Below, piece by piece: positions 10,222-21,317 of a stretch of 55,740 nucleotides of DNA. Position 1 is the first letter of the stretch, and the number at the start of each line of letters is the position of its first letter. The notes below the pieces were generated by a model that saw only the letters and a program-made list of their open reading frames with translations, had not been told where the DNA came from and made no database searches. The position numbers and the translations under genes were made by a program. Origin of the DNA: Bacillus paralicheniformis (GTDB taxonomy: Bacteria > Bacillota > Bacilli > Bacillales > Bacillaceae); contig NZ_LBMN02000034.1 in the NCBI RefSeq assembly GCF_001042485.2, forward strand, positions 1 through 55,740. Reading direction: 5' to 3'.

Positions 10222-10325
10222 AAAAAAAAGCCCTTAAATCAAGACTTTCGAACTAAGGTTTTTCCTCATATCGATTATATACGACATTATTCGACAATGA
10301 AAGCATTTTTTTGTCGAAGTATAAT
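10222..10325. promoter_or_regulatory. Extra 0A-box pair and weak bidirectional hairpin in the abrB-metS spacer
   Basis: This is part of a ~500-base gene-free spacer. TTCGACA (10290-10296) and TGTCGAA (10312-10318) are two oppositely oriented perfect 0A-boxes 15 bases apart. TATAAT follows at 10320-10325. To the left, CCTTA (10232-10236) and TAAGG (10254-10258) form a short stem flanked by A8 and T5, a weak terminator in either direction. Function is inferred, not shown. Confidence 0.45.
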
Positions 10326-10389
10326 ATTTCTTTCTGTTAAAAAATTTGTAATCGACCGTATTCATGATGGATCGACAATGTATATTTTC

Positions 10390-10417
10390 TTGAACTTGAA
10401 GGCTAAGATGGTATCAT
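10390..10417 (+). promoter_or_regulatory. Candidate metS promoter
   Basis: TTGAAC (10390-10395), a 16-base spacer and TATCAT (10412-10417). This would give a leader of about 95 bases before metS, containing the terminator hairpin at 10467. Confidence 0.5.
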
Positions 10418-10466
10418 ATAAAGAGGGATTATATATTGAGTATATACTGAATGAATACACATGCCG

Positions 10467-10493
10467 CTCTCGTCCTTTGGGCGGGAGTTTTTT
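10467..10493 (+). terminator. Terminator/attenuator hairpin in the metS leader
   Basis: CTCTCGTCC (10467-10475) pairs with GGGCGGGAG (10479-10487) across a 3-base loop and is followed by six T. It sits only about 10 bases before the metS SD and so would stop transcripts before the gene. No T-box core sequence is present, so the antitermination mechanism, if any, is unknown. Confidence 0.65.
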
Positions 10494-10503
10494 GACATTT
10501 TAA

Positions 10504-12507
<2,004 letters not shown>

Positions 12508-12515
12508 ATGTTGGC

Positions 12516-12561
12516 AAAGGGTGTTCCACGTGTAACATTTCGTCGAACACCTTTTGTTTTT
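12516..12561 (+). terminator. metS terminator
   Basis: GGTGTTC (12520-12526) pairs with GAACACC (12545-12551), flanked by AAA and by TTTTGTTTTT. Confidence 0.85.
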
Positions 12562-12590
12562 CGACAATATCTAAAAAAGGTGGCATTTTG

Positions 12591-13358
12591 ATGTTATTTG
12601 ATACACATGCACATTTAAATGCCGAGCAATTTAATGAGGATTTGGAAGAAGTCATTGCTCGGGCAAAGGAAGAAAAAGTGGAGCACATTGTTGTTGTGGG
12701 ATTCGATCGTCCGACGATTAAGCGCGCAATGGAATTGATTGAAGCATACGATTTTATTTATGCTGCCATCGGGTGGCATCCGGTTGATGCAATTGATATG
12801 ACCGATGAAGATTTGGCTTGGATCAAAGACCTCTCTGCCCATGAAAAAGTTGTGGCGATCGGTGAAATGGGACTTGATTATCATTGGGATAAGTCGCCGA
12901 AGGACGTTCAAAAAGAGGTGTTCAGAAAACAGATTGCTTTGGCAAAAGAAGTCGGCTTGCCAATCGTGATTCACAACCGTGATGCAACAGAGGATGTCGT
13001 TTCTATTTTGCGGGAAGAAGGGGCCGAGGAAGTCGGCGGGATCATGCACTGTTATACCGGAAGCGCCGAAATTGCACAAGAGTGCATAAATATGAATTTC
13101 TACCTATCTTTCGGCGGTCCCGTCACATTTAAAAATGCCAAAAAGCCGAAGGAAGTGGTCAAACAAATACCAAATGACCGACTTTTAATTGAGACGGACT
13201 GCCCGTATTTAACGCCGCATCCATACAGAGGAAAGCGGAATGAACCAAGCTATGTGAAGCTTGTCTCCGAACAGATTGCTGAATTGAAAGGGATGACTTA
13301 TGAAGAAATAGCGGCCATCACCACAGAAAATGCAAAAAAACTTTTCGGCATCAGCTGA
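12591..13358 (+). CDS. yabD: TatD-family metal-dependent DNase (YabD)
   Basis: 255 residues, the size of B. subtilis YabD. Amidohydrolase-like TIM barrel of the TatD family: N-terminal metal motif LFDTHAHL (residues 2-9), GEMGLDYHW (~90), IHNRDA (~128), MHCYTG (~153) and IETDCPYL (~202). TatD proteins act as 3' exonucleases or deoxyribonucleases, possibly in DNA repair; the natural substrate in Bacillus is not certain. ATG 12591 follows AAAAAAGGTGG. It is the only gene between metS and yabE. Confidence 0.93.
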   Translation: MLFDTHAHLNAEQFNEDLEEVIARAKEEKVEHIVVVGFDRPTIKRAMELIEAYDFIYAAIGWHPVDAIDMTDEDLAWIKDLSAHEKVVAIGEMGLDYHWDKSPKDVQKEVFRKQIALAKEVGLPIVIHNRDATEDVVSILREEGAEEVGGIMHCYTGSAEIAQECINMNFYLSFGGPVTFKNAKKPKEVVKQIPNDRLLIETDCPYLTPHPYRGKRNEPSYVKLVSEQIAELKGMTYEEIAAITTENAKKLFGIS

Positions 13359-13534
13359 CACGATTTGATATCGAGCCTTGTTCAAGCTTGTCTCTTCGGG
13401 GGACGGTTCTAAAAAGTTCTACATGTCTGTTTGCACTCATAGGATATCTTTGTCGACAAGTCTTTCTTTCTTTTATGAGGTGGTTTTCCCATAATAAAAG
13501 AGATGGCGGGCTTGCGGAGAAATAGAGAGGAGGG

Positions 13535-13563
13535 TTGACAGGCTTGTAGATACTCTATATAAT
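13535..13563 (+). promoter_or_regulatory. Sigma-A promoter of yabE
   Basis: TTGACA (13535-13540) and TATAAT (13558-13563) are both perfect consensus hexamers with a 17-base spacer, about 30 bases from the yabE coding start. This is one of the strongest-looking promoters in the window. The spacer from 13359 to 13530 shows no gene. Confidence 0.85.
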
Positions 13564-13602
13564 CTCCCCGAGGAGAAGGAGGCGTTTTTCATCATACAAA
13601 AA

Positions 13603-14799
13603 ATGAAAAAGCTGTTTTCCGTAAAGCTTAGCAAAAGCAGATGGATACTGATTGCTGCTGGACTGCTTGTCGCAGGAAGCGGAACTGCTTACGGAGCACA
13701 TGAGCTCGCTAAACAGCAAGTCACCATTTCGATAAACGGGAAAAAGCAGGATGTTCGCACGAATGCGGAAACCGTAGGTGAACTGCTGAAAAGCTTAGAC
13801 ATCGAGACGAGGAAAGAAGATCACATCTCTCCCGCTGAAGATACAAAATTAACGGCGAACACGAATGTTGAGTATGTTGCCGCAAAACCTGTTCATTTCG
13901 CGGTCGACGGACAGGAAAAAGAAATCTGGACAACAGCGGGTACTGTCGGCAAACTGCTGAAAGATTTAAATCTAGAGTTGGCGGAACACGATCAAATTGA
14001 ACCCTCAGTTGATAAAGAAATAACGAAAGACATGAAGCTGACTTTGCAAAGGGCTTTTAAAGTAACCGTAAAGGATGCCGGTAAAGATAAAGATATATGG
14101 ACGACTTCGACTACGGTCGCTGACTTTTTAAAACATCATAAGATCAGCATAAAAGGCGATGATGAAGTTAAGCCTGCGCTTGATAAAAAGCTGACAAAAG
14201 ATCAGGCGATTCACATTACTCGTATCAAAAAAGTCACCGATGTAGTGGAAGAGAACATCCCTTTTGAAGTCCGCAAAAAAGAGGACGATTCACTTGAAAA
14301 AGGGAAAGAAAAAGTTGTACGGGACGGTAAACATGGCAAGCTTAAAAAGCACTATGCCGTTGTTATGAAAAACGGCAAGGAAGTTTCCAGAGAACTGGTT
14401 AAAGAGGAAACAGCCGCTGAAAGCAAAGCCAAAATTATTGCTGTCGGTACAAAGCAAGCCGCAGTGGCTACAGTCAGCGCGAATGTATCGCGCGGAAATC
14501 AATCCTCAGGAAAAGAATTTTATGTATCCTCTACAGCTTATACGGCAAGCTGCAACGGATGCTCTGGCCACACTGCGACCGGCGTTAACTTGAAAAATAA
14601 TCCGGGTGCTAAAGTGATCGCTGTCGATCCGAGCGTCATTCCGCTGGGTTCTAAAGTACATGTAGAAGGATATGGCTACGCGGTTGCAGCCGATACAGGC
14701 TCAGCCATCAAAGGCCGTAAAATCGATGTATTCTTTCCGAGTAAGTCTACAGCTTACCGCTGGGGTAACAAAAGAGTTAAAATCAAGGTGTTGAACTAA
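13603..14799 (+). CDS. yabE: Cell-wall-binding protein YabE (DUF348/G5/3D domains)
   Basis: Rpf/Sps-like secreted protein, probably a cell-wall lytic enzyme or remodelling factor. 398 residues: basic N-terminus and hydrophobic signal/anchor (~12-32), three ubiquitin-like DUF348 repeats (~35-205), a G5 domain (~208-285) and a C-terminal 3D domain (~305-398) ending in the MltA-like barrel with DTGSAIKGRKIDVF. The start is unusual: ATG 13603 lies 20 bases after AAGGAGG (13576-13582), whereas an in-frame ATC (13591) is correctly spaced at 8 bases. Known to be controlled by antisense RNA in B. subtilis; the matching promoter is present downstream. Confidence 0.9.
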   Translation: MKKLFSVKLSKSRWILIAAGLLVAGSGTAYGAHELAKQQVTISINGKKQDVRTNAETVGELLKSLDIETRKEDHISPAEDTKLTANTNVEYVAAKPVHFAVDGQEKEIWTTAGTVGKLLKDLNLELAEHDQIEPSVDKEITKDMKLTLQRAFKVTVKDAGKDKDIWTTSTTVADFLKHHKISIKGDDEVKPALDKKLTKDQAIHITRIKKVTDVVEENIPFEVRKKEDDSLEKGKEKVVRDGKHGKLKKHYAVVMKNGKEVSRELVKEETAAESKAKIIAVGTKQAAVATVSANVSRGNQSSGKEFYVSSTAYTASCNGCSGHTATGVNLKNNPGAKVIAVDPSVIPLGSKVHVEGYGYAVAADTGSAIKGRKIDVFFPSKSTAYRWGNKRVKIKVLN

Positions 14800-14827
14800 A
14801 TATCATTTATTACGCTTCTTATATAAG

Positions 14828-14857
14828 CAGAGGGATTTTGCGCCCTTTGTTTTTTTG
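14828..14857 (+). terminator. yabE terminator
   Basis: CAGAGGG / CCCTTTG stem (14828-14834 / 14843-14849) with an 8-base loop, followed by eight T. Confidence 0.8.
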
Positions 14858-14890
14858 GTTATAATAGATCCATCTTGTTTTCTAATTAAT

Positions 14891-14918
14891 TAGACGGTTT
14901 TATTACAAAAAGGTTTCA
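14891..14918 (-). promoter_or_regulatory. ECF-sigma promoter for yabE antisense RNA
   Basis: On the minus strand TGAAAC (14918-14913) and CGTCTA (14896-14891) are separated by exactly 16 bases, and the -35 extends to TGAAACCTTT. This is the sigma-X/sigma-M/sigma-W type consensus. Transcription would run leftward into the 3' end of yabE. B. subtilis has a sigma-X/M-dependent antisense RNA at this locus. Confidence 0.8.
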
Positions 14919-14966
14919 ATAATTTTAAAAATGTAATAAAAGGTTTTTCACTATACGGAGGAAGAA

Positions 14967-16413
<1,447 letters not shown>

Positions 16414-16456
16414 ATTTGAAGCCGGGCTTTAAGCCTGATCAGGCTTGTCATCCGTT

Positions 16457-16486
16457 CACCACTTGAAGGGCGGGCACATAGGCTAA
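16457..16486 (+). promoter_or_regulatory. Sigma-K promoter of yabG
   Basis: CACC (16457-16460) and GCACATAGGCTAA (16474-16486) fit the sigma-K consensus (MACM and GNMCATANNNTNR) with 16 bases between the -35 and CATA. yabG is a known mother-cell sigma-K gene. Confidence 0.75.
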
Positions 16487-16557
16487 AGAAGCACCTTTAC
16501 TTTTCATTGCTTTATATTCATCAGGATGGGGCTTAGTCTATGTGTGGAGTGAAAAGC

Positions 16558-17439
16558 ATGCAATTTAAAATAGGCGATATGGTCGTCAGAAAATCTTATC
16601 GAAGAGATATCTTATTTCGAATTATACGAATTGATCAATCGGCAAATGGAGAACCTGTGGCCGTTTTGCACGGAGATGAGGTCAGATTAATCGCTGACGC
16701 ATATTTAACGGACTTGGAGATGGTCCGCGAGGCTGAGCGGCAGATGAGAAAGCGGGAAGAAGAATCGAGAATGAAGGAATCCCTCGATCTTCTCCGCCAG
16801 GATTACAAACTCCTTCACAATAAACATGAGTACCGCGCCACAAACCAATATAACAATCAACAGCAGTACTTTCATATGCCTGGAAGAGTCCTTCATTTAG
16901 ACGGGGATTCGGCTTATTTAAAAAAATGTCTGGCGCTCTATGAAAAGATCGGGGTTCCTGTATACGGCATTCATTGTTATGAAAAGAAAATGTCATCGGT
17001 CATCGAGGAACTGATCGATGAGTACCGCCCGGATCTTCTCGTCATCACCGGACACGATGCCTATTCTAAGCAGAAGGGTGATATTAACAATCTGGATGCC
17101 TACAGGCATTCAAAAGATTTTATCGAAACCGTTCAAAAAGCGAGAAAAAAAATTCCCCATCTTGATCAGCTTGTCATTTTTGCAGGCGCATGCCAGTCCC
17201 ATTTTGAATCACTGATCAGAGCCGGTGCAAATTTTGCAAGCTCTCCGTCAAGAGTCAACATCCATGCGCTTGATCCGGTCTATATAGTCGCAAAAATCAG
17301 CTTCACTCCGTTTATGGACCGCATTAACGTCTGGGAAGTGCTCAGAAACACCCTGACGAGGGAAAAGGGACTCGGAGGCATTGAGACGCGAGGCGTATTG
17401 AGAATCGGAATGCCATATAAAACAAAAGAAAACGATTAA
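16558..17439 (+). CDS. yabG: Sporulation-specific protease YabG
   Basis: Mother-cell protease that trims spore coat and cortex-associated proteins such as SafA and SpoIVA in B. subtilis. 293 residues (B. subtilis about 290). The N-terminus has an SH3-like region (~1-45), then a charged helix, then the peptidase domain. Likely catalytic pair: His166 in TGHDAYSK and Cys212 in GACQSHFE, by analogy with clostridial YabG, a cysteine protease. ATG 16558 follows GGAGTGA; the ATG at 16540 lacks an SD. Own sigma-K promoter upstream and terminator downstream. Confidence 0.94.
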   Translation: MQFKIGDMVVRKSYRRDILFRIIRIDQSANGEPVAVLHGDEVRLIADAYLTDLEMVREAERQMRKREEESRMKESLDLLRQDYKLLHNKHEYRATNQYNNQQQYFHMPGRVLHLDGDSAYLKKCLALYEKIGVPVYGIHCYEKKMSSVIEELIDEYRPDLLVITGHDAYSKQKGDINNLDAYRHSKDFIETVQKARKKIPHLDQLVIFAGACQSHFESLIRAGANFASSPSRVNIHALDPVYIVAKISFTPFMDRINVWEVLRNTLTREKGLGGIETRGVLRIGMPYKTKEND

Positions 17440-17443
17440 ACGA

Positions 17444-17466
17444 GCCCGCCGGATGGCGGGTTTTTG
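17444..17466 (+). terminator. yabG terminator
   Basis: GC-rich hairpin CCCGCC / GGCGGG with a 4-base loop and T5. Confidence 0.92.
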
Positions 17467-17572
17467 CCATACAGCCGAATGTTTTTACCTTTTTTTAAAA
17501 AAACATACATAATGAAACGAAAAATGAGGAAAATAAGGGAAAGTCGGCGTATAATTTGTCACAAATATTTTA

Positions 17573-17642
17573 TTGACAGAGGCTTATGAACGTTGATATA
17601 ATTTAAATTTTATTTGACAAAAATGGGCTTCTGGTGTATACT
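17573..17642 (+). promoter_or_regulatory. Tandem sigma-A promoters of veg (Pveg)
   Basis: Upstream promoter: TTGACA (17573-17578), 18-base spacer, TATAAT (17597-17602). Downstream promoter: TTGACA (17614-17619), 17-base spacer, TATACT (17637-17642). The second matches the well-known Pveg layout. The A/T-rich upstream stretch (17480-17570) may act as an UP element. Confidence 0.9.
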
Positions 17643-17663
17643 GAATATAGTGAGGTGGATGCA

Positions 17664-17924
17664 ATGGCGAAAACGTTGTCCGATATTAAAAGATCGCTTG
17701 ATGGACATTTGGGAAAAAGGCTGACGTTAAAAGCAAACGGTGGCCGCCGAAAAACGATTGAGCGTTCGGGCATTTTAGCTGAGACGTACCCTTCTGTTTT
17801 TGTGATACAACTAGACCAAGACGAGAATTCGTTTGAAAGAGTTTCATACAGTTATGCGGATATTCTTACTGAGACGGTTGAATTGAGATTTTCTGATGAT
17901 AAAACCAGCTCAGTAGCCCTTTAA
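17664..17924 (+). CDS. veg: Veg protein, biofilm regulator
   Basis: 86 residues, same as B. subtilis Veg, a small basic protein that stimulates biofilm matrix genes by interfering with SinR. It adopts a beta-barrel, KOW/Sm-like fold according to family knowledge; no catalytic motif is visible. ATG 17664 is preceded by GTGAGGTGG; an upstream reading would start inside the promoter. Very strong tandem promoters explain its high expression. Monocistronic. Confidence 0.95.
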   Translation: MAKTLSDIKRSLDGHLGKRLTLKANGGRRKTIERSGILAETYPSVFVIQLDQDENSFERVSYSYADILTETVELRFSDDKTSSVAL

Positions 17925-17925
17925 T

Positions 17926-17955
17926 AAGCAGCGGACTTTATGTTTGCTGCTTTTT
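17926..17955 (+). terminator. veg terminator
   Basis: AAGCAGC / GCTGCTT hairpin followed by TTTGTTTT. Confidence 0.85.
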
Positions 17956-18080
17956 GTTTTGCCTTTTTTTATCCAGAATTTTTCGGGGAAGTTCTGCCCA
18001 AATCGAGCAAAGCTAATACATGTCACTTGTTTTATGATGAGTCAGACGGATGGTATGATACTTGAAAGGGGCTGTTTCGC

Positions 18081-18266
18081 ATGGGCAGACGTCGAAGCAT
18101 CATGTCAGAGGAATTCAAAAATGAATTGGCTAAGGATCTTGGATTTTACGACACGGTAAAAACCGAGGGCTGGGGCGGAATTCGGGCCAGAGACGCCGGT
18201 AACATGGTGAAGAGGGCCATTGAATTAGCCGAACAGCATATGGCTCAAAACCAGCAAAATCATTAA
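18081..18266 (+). CDS. sspF: Small acid-soluble spore protein F (alpha/beta-type SASP-like)
   Basis: 61 residues, same length as B. subtilis SspF. The conserved SASP core is visible ([20 protein letters not shown] and [18 protein letters not shown]). It binds spore DNA and is a forespore product. Note [17 protein letters not shown] at the N-terminus in place of the major SASP start. The upstream TATGATA (18054-18060) may be a sigma-G -10; the -35 is not clear. AAGGGGC precedes ATG. Followed by a strong terminator. Confidence 0.95.
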   Translation: MGRRRSIMSEEFKNELAKDLGFYDTVKTEGWGGIRARDAGNMVKRAIELAEQHMAQNQQNH

Positions 18267-18277
18267 AACAGTGACAT

Positions 18278-18307
18278 ACGGAGGGCGCTTCTGTCCTCCG
18301 TTTTTTT
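18278..18307 (+). terminator. sspF terminator
   Basis: ACGGAGG / CCTCCGT hairpin followed by T7. Confidence 0.92.
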
Positions 18308-18385
18308 CATTGATCTGCATTCAGCCGATCAGGTGCTGCAAACGCCTTGAGGATTCGCTGAAGGGGGCAATCGCGATCTGCGGGA

Positions 18386-18495
18386 ATGACCGCATGCTAA
18401 GAGCGCGGCGTCTTGCACGGGCGCATGCATTTGTACTTGTAAGGATGACCGCATGCTAAAGGCGCGGCGTCCTGCGCGGGCGCATGCATTTGTAC
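18386..18495. repeat. Two tandem copies of a 51-bp G+C-rich repeat
   Basis: Copy 1 (18386-18436) and copy 2 (18445-18495) both run from ATGACCGCATGCTAA to GCGCATGCATTTGTAC and differ at only a few internal positions; the period is 59 bases. Each carries two GCATGC palindromes that can pair to close a hairpin over a GCGC-rich core. G+C is well above the flanks. It contains no supported gene and lies between the sspF terminator and the ispE promoter. Confidence 0.85.
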
Positions 18496-18513
18496 GTCCT
18501 GTACTTCAAAATA

Positions 18514-18522
18514 TGTTACAAT
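18514..18522 (+). promoter_or_regulatory. Candidate ispE promoter (extended -10)
   Basis: TGTTACAAT, an extended -10 (TGN-TACAAT), about 40 bases before the ispE start. No good -35 is visible at 17 bases. Confidence 0.45.
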
Positions 18523-18561
18523 GTGGATACTTATGTTTAGATGGAGAAGTAGGTGAATGGA

Positions 18562-19431
18562 TTGCGTATTTTAGAGAAGGCGCCGGCTAAAATTAATTTG
18601 TCGCTCGACGTTCGCCGCAAACGTCCAGATGGGTATCATGAAGTAGAGATGGTCATGACGACAATTGATTTGGCGGATCGGATTGAATTAACCGAGCTGG
18701 CAGAAGATAAAGTAACGGTTTCCTCGCATAACCGCTTTGTTCCCGACGATCAGCGAAACCTTGCTTATCAGGCTGCAATGCTCATGAAAGAACGATACGG
18801 CATTAAAAAAGGTGTTTCTATATTTATTACGAAAGTGATTCCCGTTGCTGCGGGGCTTGCGGGAGGAAGCAGCGATGCGGCTGCCGTCTTCAGAGGGCTG
18901 AACCGGCTGTGGGATTTGAAGCTTTCGATGAATGAACTGGCTGAGCTTGGCGCTGAGATCGGATCTGATGTCTCCTTTTGCGTACATGGAGGAACGGCTC
19001 TTGCAACGGGAAGAGGAGAGAAAATCCGTCATATCGAGACTCCGCCGCACTGCTGGGTTGTGCTGGCAAAGCCGACGATCGGCGTATCAACTGCAGAAGT
19101 GTACAAGCAGCTGAAAGTCGATGAGATTGAACATCCGGATGTTCAAGGTATGATTTCTGCGATCGAAGAGAAGAATTTTCAAAAAATGTGCGACAAACTC
19201 GGCAATGTTCTCGAATCTGTTACATTGAATATGCATCCCGAAGTCGCGATGATCAAAAATCAAATGAAGCGGTTTGGCGCCGATGCTGTGCTGATGAGCG
19301 GGAGCGGCCCCACTGTGTTCGGATTGGTTCAATACGAATCAAAAGTACAAAGAATCTATAACGGATTAAGAGGGTTTTGCGATCAGGTTTATGCGGTGCG
19401 GATGATCGGAGAACAAAATGAACTTGATTAA
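18562..19431 (+). CDS. ispE: 4-diphosphocytidyl-2-C-methyl-D-erythritol kinase
   Basis: ATP-dependent kinase of the MEP isoprenoid pathway; phosphorylates CDP-ME at the 2-OH. 289 residues, same as B. subtilis. GHMP fold: KINLSLDV with the catalytic-site Lys (~residue 10), the ATP loop [15 protein letters not shown] (~residues 94-108), and [11 protein letters not shown] near the C-terminus. TTG 18562 is chosen over GTG 18553 because AGGTG (18551-18555) is well spaced from it and overlaps the GTG. purR follows after 56 bases. Confidence 0.95.
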   Translation: MRILEKAPAKINLSLDVRRKRPDGYHEVEMVMTTIDLADRIELTELAEDKVTVSSHNRFVPDDQRNLAYQAAMLMKERYGIKKGVSIFITKVIPVAAGLAGGSSDAAAVFRGLNRLWDLKLSMNELAELGAEIGSDVSFCVHGGTALATGRGEKIRHIETPPHCWVVLAKPTIGVSTAEVYKQLKVDEIEHPDVQGMISAIEEKNFQKMCDKLGNVLESVTLNMHPEVAMIKNQMKRFGADAVLMSGSGPTVFGLVQYESKVQRIYNGLRGFCDQVYAVRMIGEQNELD

Positions 19432-19474
19432 ATCCGTATGTTAAGTTATATTATTTTTAAAAATATTCGGATTT
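19430..19474 (+). repeat. Inverted repeat between ispE and purR
   Basis: AAATCCG (19430-19436, over the ispE stop) is the exact complement of CGGATTT (19468-19474), which abuts the purR SD (GGAGG 19476-19480). The right arm, ATTCGGATTTT, resembles half of a PurBox but lacks the full CCGAAC core. It could fold near the purR RBS or be an operator. Confidence 0.4.
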
Positions 19475-19487
19475 TGGAGGTAAGTGC

Positions 19488-20321
19488 ATGAAGTTTCGTC
19501 GAAGCGGCAGATTGGTGGATCTGACAAATTATTTGTTGACCCATCCGCATGTCTTAGTGCCATTAACCTTCTTTTCAGAACGGTATCAATCTGCTAAATC
19601 ATCCATTAGTGAAGATTTAACCATTATTAAGCAGACCTTCGAGCAGCAGGGGATCGGGACGCTTCAGACCGTGCCGGGAGCAGCAGGCGGCGTTAAATAC
19701 ATTCCAAAGGTAAAACGCGATGAAGCGGAGGAATTTGTAAAGTCGCTCGGTGAGTCATTGATCGATTCGGAACGGATATTGCCCGGCGGATATTTGTATT
19801 TAACCGATATCCTTGGCAAGCCCTCTGTATTAACGAAGGCCGGCAAGATTTTTGCTTCAGCTTTTTCAGACAGGGAGATCGATGTCGTGATGACGGTGGC
19901 GACAAAAGGAATTCCTCTGGCATATGCGGTAGCCAGCTACCTTGATGTGCCGACGGTGGTCGTCAGAAAAGACAATAAGGTAACTGAAGGTTCAACGGTC
20001 AGCATTAACTATGTGTCTGGATCTTCCAACCGCATTCAGACGATGTCTCTTGCAAAACGCAACTTGCAGACGGGCTCGCGCGTTTTGATTATAGACGACT
20101 TTATGAAAGCGGGAGGAACGATCAACGGTATGATCAATCTTCTCGAGGAATTCAATGCCCATGTAGCAGGCATCGGTGTTCTTGTGGAGGCTCAGGGAGT
20201 CAAGGAGCGGCTGGTCGATGAGTACATGTCCCTTTTGACTCTTTCTGAAATTGATATGAAGGAAAAAAAGGTGGAAATCCAAAACGGAAACTTTCAGCGT
20301 TTTTTTGCAGACAATGAATAG
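19488..20321 (+). CDS. purR: Purine operon repressor PurR
   Basis: Represses purine biosynthesis and related genes; PRPP releases it, so it senses purine demand. 277 residues (B. subtilis about 285). An N-terminal winged-helix domain (~1-75, starting [16 protein letters not shown]) and a phosphoribosyltransferase-fold C-domain with the PRPP motif [13 protein letters not shown] (~residues 200-212). Catalytic PRTase activity is absent in this family. ridA follows after 17 bases in the same transcript; prs, which makes PRPP, is 2.5 kb downstream. Confidence 0.96.
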   Translation: MKFRRSGRLVDLTNYLLTHPHVLVPLTFFSERYQSAKSSISEDLTIIKQTFEQQGIGTLQTVPGAAGGVKYIPKVKRDEAEEFVKSLGESLIDSERILPGGYLYLTDILGKPSVLTKAGKIFASAFSDREIDVVMTVATKGIPLAYAVASYLDVPTVVVRKDNKVTEGSTVSINYVSGSSNRIQTMSLAKRNLQTGSRVLIIDDFMKAGGTINGMINLLEEFNAHVAGIGVLVEAQGVKERLVDEYMSLLTLSEIDMKEKKVEIQNGNFQRFFADNE

Positions 20322-20338
20322 GAAATGGGGAGTTTGAG

Positions 20339-20716
20339 ATGACAAAGGTTGTTCAGACAAAAGAAGCACCGGCGGCGATCGGACCGTATTCACAAGGAAT
20401 TGTTGTCAATAATATGTTTTACAGTTCAGGGCAAATTCCACTGACCCCGTCGGGTGAAATGGTGACTGGAGACATCACAGAACAGACGCATCAAGTTTTC
20501 CGCAATTTAAAAGCCGTGCTGAAAGAAGCGAACGCCTCTCTGGAGACTGTCGTCAAAGCAACTGTGTTTTTGGCGGATATGAATCAGTTCGCAGAGGTGA
20601 ATGAAGTTTACGGACAGTACTTCGATACCCACAAACCGGCGAGATCATGTGTTGAGGTGGCAAGGCTGCCGAAAGACGCGCTCGTTGAAATAGAAGTCGT
20701 CGCATTAGTAAAATAG
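20339..20716 (+). CDS. ridA: Enamine/imine deaminase RidA (YabJ)
   Basis: Hydrolyses reactive enamine and imine intermediates released by PLP enzymes. 125 residues, trimeric YjgF/YER057c/UK114 fold. The active-site Arg sits in [13 protein letters not shown] (~residues 100-112), with GPYSQGI (~17-23) and SSGQIPL (~30-36) as family markers. Co-transcribed with purR, as in B. subtilis where yabJ was linked to purine repression. Confidence 0.96.
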   Translation: MTKVVQTKEAPAAIGPYSQGIVVNNMFYSSGQIPLTPSGEMVTGDITEQTHQVFRNLKAVLKEANASLETVVKATVFLADMNQFAEVNEVYGQYFDTHKPARSCVEVARLPKDALVEIEVVALVK

Positions 20717-20727
20717 AAAAAACTCCG

Positions 20728-20762
20728 AAAAGATGGTTTTGGTCTCCAAAATCATCTTTTTT
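20728..20762 (+). terminator. purR-ridA terminator
   Basis: Long near-perfect hairpin AAAAGATGGTTTTGG / CCAAAATCATCTTTT with T6. Confidence 0.92.
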
Positions 20763-20827
20763 GTTTGGAAAATTTGTCAATTCAGTGTTTTTTTATCCCA
20801 ATATTACAAAAATATTTTTAATTATGC

Positions 20828-20852
20828 AGGAAAACAAAAAAAACCGTTGAAT
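20828..20852 (+). promoter_or_regulatory. Sigma-H promoter of spoVG
   Basis: AGGAAAA (20828-20834) and GTTGAAT (20846-20852) match the sigma-H consensus (AGGAWWW and NNGAAT). The A/T-rich tract just upstream is the kind of sequence AbrB binds in B. subtilis spoVG. Confidence 0.8.
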
Positions 20853-20896
20853 AGTTACACTAATGTTTTTATATTGGGAAAAGGTGGTGAACTACT

Positions 20897-21190
20897 GTGG
20901 AAGTTACCGACGTAAGATTACGCCGCGTGAATACCGATGGTCGCATGAGAGCGATTGCATCCATCACGCTGGATCACGAATTTGTAGTGCATGATATTCG
21001 TGTAATTGATGGAAACAATGGTCTTTTCGTTGCGATGCCAAGTAAGCGTACACCTGATGGAGAATTTCGTGATATCGCTCATCCAATCAACTCAAGCACC
21101 CGCGGAAAAATTCAGGACGCGGTGTTAAATGAATATCATCGTTTGGGTGACGTTGAGGAAATAGAATATGAAGAAGCTGGAGCTTCTTAA
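20897..21190 (+). CDS. spoVG: Septation/stage V protein SpoVG
   Basis: 97 residues, almost identical to B. subtilis SpoVG, a small DNA/RNA-binding regulator that affects asymmetric septation and spore cortex and, in other Firmicutes, capsule and virulence genes. Core motifs: VTDVRLRRV (~2-10), DIRVIDG and [19 protein letters not shown] (~50-68). GTG start at 20897, preceded by AAGGTGG. Sigma-H drives it and AbrB, also in this window, is its known repressor. Confidence 0.96.
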   Translation: MEVTDVRLRRVNTDGRMRAIASITLDHEFVVHDIRVIDGNNGLFVAMPSKRTPDGEFRDIAHPINSSTRGKIQDAVLNEYHRLGDVEEIEYEEAGAS

Positions 21191-21196
21191 AAAAAG

Positions 21197-21221
21197 AAGG
21201 GCTTATGGATAAGCCCTTTTT
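21197..21221 (+). terminator. spoVG terminator
   Basis: AAGGGCTT / AAGCCCTT hairpin with a 6-base loop and T-rich tail. Confidence 0.92.
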
Positions 21222-21305
21222 GTTTTGAAAAAAAATAATCTTATCATAATAAAATGACAATATATGGTTTGTGATTGCGTATAACAGAAACAGGAGGTAA
21301 AACAT

Positions 21306-21317
21306 ATGGCGGTTTGA
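21306..21317 (+). other. Three-codon minigene (Met-Ala-Val-stop) in the glmU leader
   Basis: ATG GCG GTT TGA preceded by AGGAGG (21292-21297) with 8 bases between, an optimal SD. It sits in the ~300-base spacer between spoVG and glmU. A possible -10 TATAAC (21280-21285) would place the SD at the very 5' end of an RNA. Translation is unproven; it could instead act as a 5' mRNA stabiliser by ribosome binding. Confidence 0.4.

Noticed and set aside
17501..17560. A third veg promoter at TATAAT 17550-17555.
   Set aside because: No acceptable -35 at a suitable distance; probably chance in an A/T-rich region.
18386..18495. The two tandem repeats as a CRISPR array.
   Set aside because: Only two units, a spacer of 8 bases, and no cas genes nearby. 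It is a tandem repeat, not CRISPR.
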